A DNA stretch of 10,352 nucleotides from Eubacteriales Family XIII. Incertae Sedis bacterium (GTDB taxonomy: Bacteria > Bacillota_A > Clostridia > Peptostreptococcales > Anaerovoracaceae): contig JAITLA010000042.1 of NCBI GenBank assembly GCA_031278145.1, positions 1 to 10,352 on the forward strand. The letters are read 5' to 3'. Below are positions 6,922 to 10,352 of this stretch, piece by piece (the first letter of the stretch is position 1; each line of letters begins with the position of its first letter). Below the pieces are notes generated by a model, which saw only the letters and a program-made list of their open reading frames with translations, searched no databases and was not told where the DNA came from. The position numbers were made by a program, and so were the translations under genes.

Positions 6922-6923
6922 GT

Positions 6924-6971
6924 GTTACAGTCCTGCGGCAGTCGGCCTTTGCAAGGGGTTTGAACTGTAAC
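6924..6971 (+). other. Branched inverted repeat after the carboxypeptidase gene
   Basis: GTTACAGT (6924-6931) and ACTGTAAC (6964-6971) are perfect 8-base complements enclosing two small stems, CTGC-G-GCAG and CCTT-TGC-AAGG. It starts 2 bases after the stop codon and could close the carboxypeptidase transcript. No proper T run follows, so intrinsic termination is uncertain. Confidence 0.4.
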
Positions 6972-7010
6972 CAAAGGTTTTCCAAAAATCAAAAAATGAT
7001 TAAAAATGTA

Positions 7011-7027
7011 TTGACCCGCCGGGTCAA
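7011..7027. promoter_or_regulatory. TetR-type operator 1
   Basis: TTGACCC-GCC-GGGTCAA is a perfect 7+7 palindrome with a 3-base centre, overlapping the -35 box. The same arms recur at 7045-7061, 34 bp away centre to centre. The likely ligand is the TetR protein encoded immediately downstream (inference). Confidence 0.82.
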
Positions 7028-7039
7028 TTGTGGTAGAAT
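7011..7039 (+). promoter_or_regulatory. Promoter of the TetR-ABC operon
   Basis: TTGACC (7011-7016), 17 bases, then TAGAAT (7034-7039). The predicted start is near 7046. Its -35 box is the left half of a 17-bp palindrome and its start site lies within a second one, so a bound dimer would block it directly. Confidence 0.85.
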
Positions 7040-7044
7040 CCCAA

Positions 7045-7061
7045 TTGACCCGGTGGGTCAA
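7045..7061. promoter_or_regulatory. TetR-type operator 2
   Basis: TTGACCC-GGT-GGGTCAA has the same arms as operator 1, with only the 3-base centre changed. It covers the predicted transcription start, just after the -10 box. Confidence 0.82.
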
Positions 7062-7075
7062 TGTGTTGTTTGGGG

Positions 7076-7082
7076 AAAGGAG
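7076..7082 (+). promoter_or_regulatory. Ribosome binding site deciding a TTG start
   Basis: AAAGGAG is the best Shine-Dalgarno match in the leader. TTG codons in the TetR frame lie at 7087 and 7090, 4 and 7 bases downstream. The first ATG (7156) is far from it and has only a weak AAGG nearby. Confidence 0.6.
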
Positions 7083-7089
7083 TGTATTG

Positions 7090-7851
7090 TTGGTTTACAA
7101 TCGGGCGGAGGGGGAGCGGAGCCGCGTGCCCTACCCCCCCCCTCGCGAAGGCGCGATGAACGCGCGGGCAAAGCGCGCCCCAAGCGGCGGCGAAGGCGGC
7201 CCTTCCCGCGCAGCCGTCCGGGGCGGCGAGGCGGCGCGCGAAACGGACGGCCCCGACGAGAGGAAGGCGCGCATCATCGCGGCGGCCGTCGCGGAGTTTG
7301 CGGCGCACGGCTACAGAAACGCGAACACCAACCGCATCGTGAAGGAAGCGGGGGTGTCCAAGGGGCTGCTGTTCCATTACTTCGGCAGCAAAAAGGATCT
7401 GTATCTCTACCTCTACGATTATGCGATGCGCAGGGTCATAGACGAGGCCTTTGCGCGCTTCGATTGGAGCGAAAGGGACATCTTCAAACGCTGGCGCGCG
7501 GGCGCGGTGCTCAAATACGACATCATGCGGCGGCACGGCCCGCTCTTCGAATTCATACTGGACGCCTACATGCGGGCGGACGACGAGGTAAGGGACGCCA
7601 TCGGCGCCTCGACCGGGACGTGGATCGAAACGACTTGGCGCAACCTGTGTGAGAATCTCGATTTGTCGCCGTTCCGCGCGGACATCGACACGGAAAAGGC
7701 GATCCACATCCTCTTTTGGACGCTCGATGGCTATTCGAAAAAGCAGATGAAGCCCTCGATGCCCTTGGCCTATTACCAAGAACGCCACGACGCGCTGCTC
7801 GAGGGGCTGGACGGGTATTTGGACACGCTGCGGCGGTTGCTGTATAAATGA
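7090..7851 (+). CDS. TetR/AcrR family transcriptional regulator
   Basis: A repressor-type DNA-binding protein of 253 residues if started at TTG 7090, or 231 from ATG 7156. The helix-turn-helix region spans about residues 60-109 in TTG numbering and includes NTNRIVKEAGVSKGLLFHYFGSKKDL in two adjoining helices and the typical YFGSKKDLY end. The C-terminal part is helical, as expected for ligand binding and dimerisation, but not assignable to an effector. About 58 residues of Arg/Ala/Gly/Pro-rich sequence precede the HTH, unusually long for the family and partly encoded by a C9 tract. The GTG at 7030 is rejected as a start because it lies upstream of the predicted transcription start. The gene is first in an operon, 12 bp before the ABC ATPase. 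Two palindromes over the promoter indicate autorepression, relieved by a ligand that the transporter probably exports. Confidence 0.9.
   Translation: MVYNRAEGERSRVPYPPPREGAMNARAKRAPSGGEGGPSRAAVRGGEAARETDGPDERKARIIAAAVAEFAAHGYRNANTNRIVKEAGVSKGLLFHYFGSKKDLYLYLYDYAMRRVIDEAFARFDWSERDIFKRWRAGAVLKYDIMRRHGPLFEFILDAYMRADDEVRDAIGASTGTWIETTWRNLCENLDLSPFRADIDTEKAIHILFWTLDGYSKKQMKPSMPLAYYQERHDALLEGLDGYLDTLRRLLYK
7134..7142 (+). repeat. C9 homopolymer in the TetR leader / N-terminus
   Basis: Nine consecutive C residues encode Pro16-Pro18 of the TTG-initiated protein and lie upstream of the alternative ATG at 7156. Slippage here would put the TTG start out of frame but leave the ATG start unaffected. Confidence 0.7.
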
Positions 7852-7863
7852 AGGGTACGGACG

Positions 7864-8571
<708 letters not shown>

Positions 8572-8578
8572 CGGGCCT

Positions 8579-10352
8579 ATGAAAGCAATCGACAAACTCC
8601 TGTTCGGCATGATAGGAGAAACAAAAGGCCAATTCATAGCCGTGAGCACGGTGCTGGCAATCGGGCTGATCTTCTACACGACCATGAATGTTTCCGCTGT
8701 CAACCTCAAGCGGGCCATGGACCGCTATTACGACGATTACGGCTTCGCCGATCTCTCCTGCGCCGTGAACGGCGTCGGCGCGCGGCAGCTTCGCGAGCTC
8801 GCGGATCTGGACGGCGTCGCGGCGGCGGAGGGCCGCGTGACGGAGGACGTGCCCTTCCTCACGGGCGCGGAGGACGAAGGCCGCGCGCGCGTCAAGCTGA
8901 TTGCGATGCGGCCGGACGCGCGCATCAACCGCCTCTTCCTCGAAGAAGGCGCGCTTCTTGAGGCGGGCAGCCGCAAGGTGCTGGTCATACGGCAGTTCGC
9001 GATGGCGCGCGGCATCGAGCCGGACGACAAAATCACGCTGCAGATCGCGGGGCGCTCTGCGGAATTCTCCGTGGCGGGCATCGTTTCGAGCCCGGAATTC
9101 ATATACCTCGCGGACCCCGACCGGGGCCTCCTGCCCGACAAGACGGGCTACGGCGTCGTCTATATGGACGAGCAAACGGGGCGGCGGCTCCTGGGCCATC
9201 CGGACAGCTACAACGACATACAGATGGCGGAGGAAGAGGGCCTTGACGCGACCGCGCGCGACGCGCTTGCGGAGCGGATCGAGAAGGCGCTCGCGGGCTA
9301 CGGCTCGCAGGGCGTCGTGAAGCGGGAGAATCAGCTCAGCCACGCCATGATATCCGATGAGATCAAGCAGCTGAACACGACCGCCGCCGCCCTGCCCGTT
9401 CTGTTCCTGTTCATCGCCGCGCTGATTCTGGCCATGATGCTCGGCCGCATGGTGAAGCGCGACCTGCGCTCCATCGGCATCTTGAAGGGGCTTGGCTATT
9501 CCTCGGCGCAGGTGGTCCTGCATTACGTGAAATACGCGCTGCTGGTGGCCTTGGCCGGCGGCGTCTTCGGGACCCTCACCGGCATGAGCACGGCGGGCGC
9601 TCTGACGAGCTATTACATGGAGTTTTACTATCTGCCGCGCTTAGAGCAAATCATCGATTACCGATACGCTTTGCGCGCGCTCGTTCTGGCCTGCGCGTTT
9701 TGCGTCGCGGCCGCCCTGCCCGGCACGCGCGGCGCCGTGCGCGTTTCCCCGGCGGAATCCATGATCACGGAATCCCCGAAACCCGGCAAGCGGATTCTGC
9801 TCGAACACGTCCGTTTTCTCTGGAGGCGGCTCTCCTTCAGCGACAAGACGGCGATGAAAAACGTGTTTCGCAACAAGAAGCGGACCGCCTTCGTGCTGCT
9901 GGGGATGCTTCTCACCTACGGCATGCTGGTGTTTGTCGTGTGCATGCCCTCCATGATGTCGGACATGATGGGTGAGGGCCTCTCGGAATTTCAGCCGATG
10001 GACTACAATGTTTCGTTCAAGCGGCCCGTTTCGGAGCGCGCGCTTGCCGAGATACCGGGCATCGTGGACGAGGTGGACGCGCTGGAGGGCAAGCTGGAAT
10101 ACCCCTTCGTCCTGTCCGCGGGGCCACGTGAGATCTCCCTCTCGATCATCGGCCTCAAACGGGATACCGTGTTCTACAATTTCAAGAATCGGGAGGGTGA
10201 GGCAATCGATCTGCCCGAGGACGGGATACTGCTCAGCGATTACGCGGCGAAGAAGCTGCGCGTCGGCGTGGGCGACCGCGTCAAGCTGCACGCCCATTCC
10301 GCGAGCGAAGAGGACCGGTGGGTGGAACTGCGCGGCATCGTCTATCAGGCCA
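8579..10352 (+). CDS. FtsX-like ABC transporter permease, 3' end cut by window
   Basis: 591 residues are visible with no stop before the window edge. TM1 at about 18-37 is followed by an extracytoplasmic domain (about 40-268) like the MacB periplasmic core. A cluster of three segments follows at about 269-289, 316-340 and 364-381, carrying the FtsX feature ILKGLGYS (301-308) and closing with RVSPAESM. A fifth segment at about 434-456, preceded by AMKNVFRNKKRT, starts a second copy of the same layout with another extracellular domain. This indicates a double-FtsX permease of about 750-800 residues in full, as is common in Bacillota. It starts 7 bp after the ATPase stop with no good Shine-Dalgarno, so translational coupling is likely. 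Together they form an exporter or mechanotransmission-type ABC complex in the membrane. Confidence 0.92.
   Translation, partial: MKAIDKLLFGMIGETKGQFIAVSTVLAIGLIFYTTMNVSAVNLKRAMDRYYDDYGFADLSCAVNGVGARQLRELADLDGVAAAEGRVTEDVPFLTGAEDEGRARVKLIAMRPDARINRLFLEEGALLEAGSRKVLVIRQFAMARGIEPDDKITLQIAGRSAEFSVAGIVSSPEFIYLADPDRGLLPDKTGYGVVYMDEQTGRRLLGHPDSYNDIQMAEEEGLDATARDALAERIEKALAGYGSQGVVKRENQLSHAMISDEIKQLNTTAAALPVLFLFIAALILAMMLGRMVKRDLRSIGILKGLGYSSAQVVLHYVKYALLVALAGGVFGTLTGMSTAGALTSYYMEFYYLPRLEQIIDYRYALRALVLACAFCVAAALPGTRGAVRVSPAESMITESPKPGKRILLEHVRFLWRRLSFSDKTAMKNVFRNKKRTAFVLLGMLLTYGMLVFVVCMPSMMSDMMGEGLSEFQPMDYNVSFKRPVSERALAEIPGIVDEVDALEGKLEYPFVLSAGPREISLSIIGLKRDTVFYNFKNREGEAIDLPEDGILLSDYAAKKLRVGVGDRVKLHAHSASEEDRWVELRGIVYQA

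Noticed and set aside
9641..10297. 218-codon open frame on the minus strand
   Set aside because: It is antisense to the second half of the permease, which reads continuously on the plus strand.

Overview
The window looks like a GC-rich stretch of a Bacillota (Clostridia-type) chromosome. The signs are sigma-A-like promoters with 17-bp spacers, purine-rich Shine-Dalgarno sites, a tRNA with an encoded CCA end, an S11 D,D-carboxypeptidase and a TetR / ABC ATPase / double-FtsX-permease operon. The lineage is inferred from gene content and signals, not from a database search.

Left part (1-5199, genes on the minus strand): a hairpin-rich non-coding stretch and one copy of a dispersed repeat lie downstream of a very large hybrid sensor histidine kinase (198-3896). 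Upstream of the kinase is an M20 peptidase/amidohydrolase (4054-5199). The 157-bp gap between them holds a degenerate repeat and a strong hairpin. One arm of that hairpin could also pair next to the kinase ribosome binding site.

Middle (5200-5901): a divergent region has a clear promoter driving a tRNA-Arg(CCG) gene (5501-5577) that ends in an intrinsic terminator. About 280 bp of non-coding DNA follows. It holds the second copy of the dispersed repeat, in inverted orientation and 81/83 identical to the first, then two more palindromic units.

Right part (5902-10352, plus strand): a membrane-anchored D-alanyl-D-alanine carboxypeptidase stands alone. It is followed by a tightly packed operon of a TetR-family regulator, an ABC ATPase of the MacB/LolD type, and an FtsX-like permease cut off by the window end. 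The operon promoter (TTGACC-N17-TAGAAT) carries two near-identical 17-bp palindromes, one over the -35 box and one just after the -10. This is the expected layout for an autorepressed TetR exporter operon.

The genes belong to known families. The less explained material is the repeat/hairpin family, the putative RNA switch before the kinase, and the TetR leader with its C9 tract. I do not see a clearly novel multi-gene system here.
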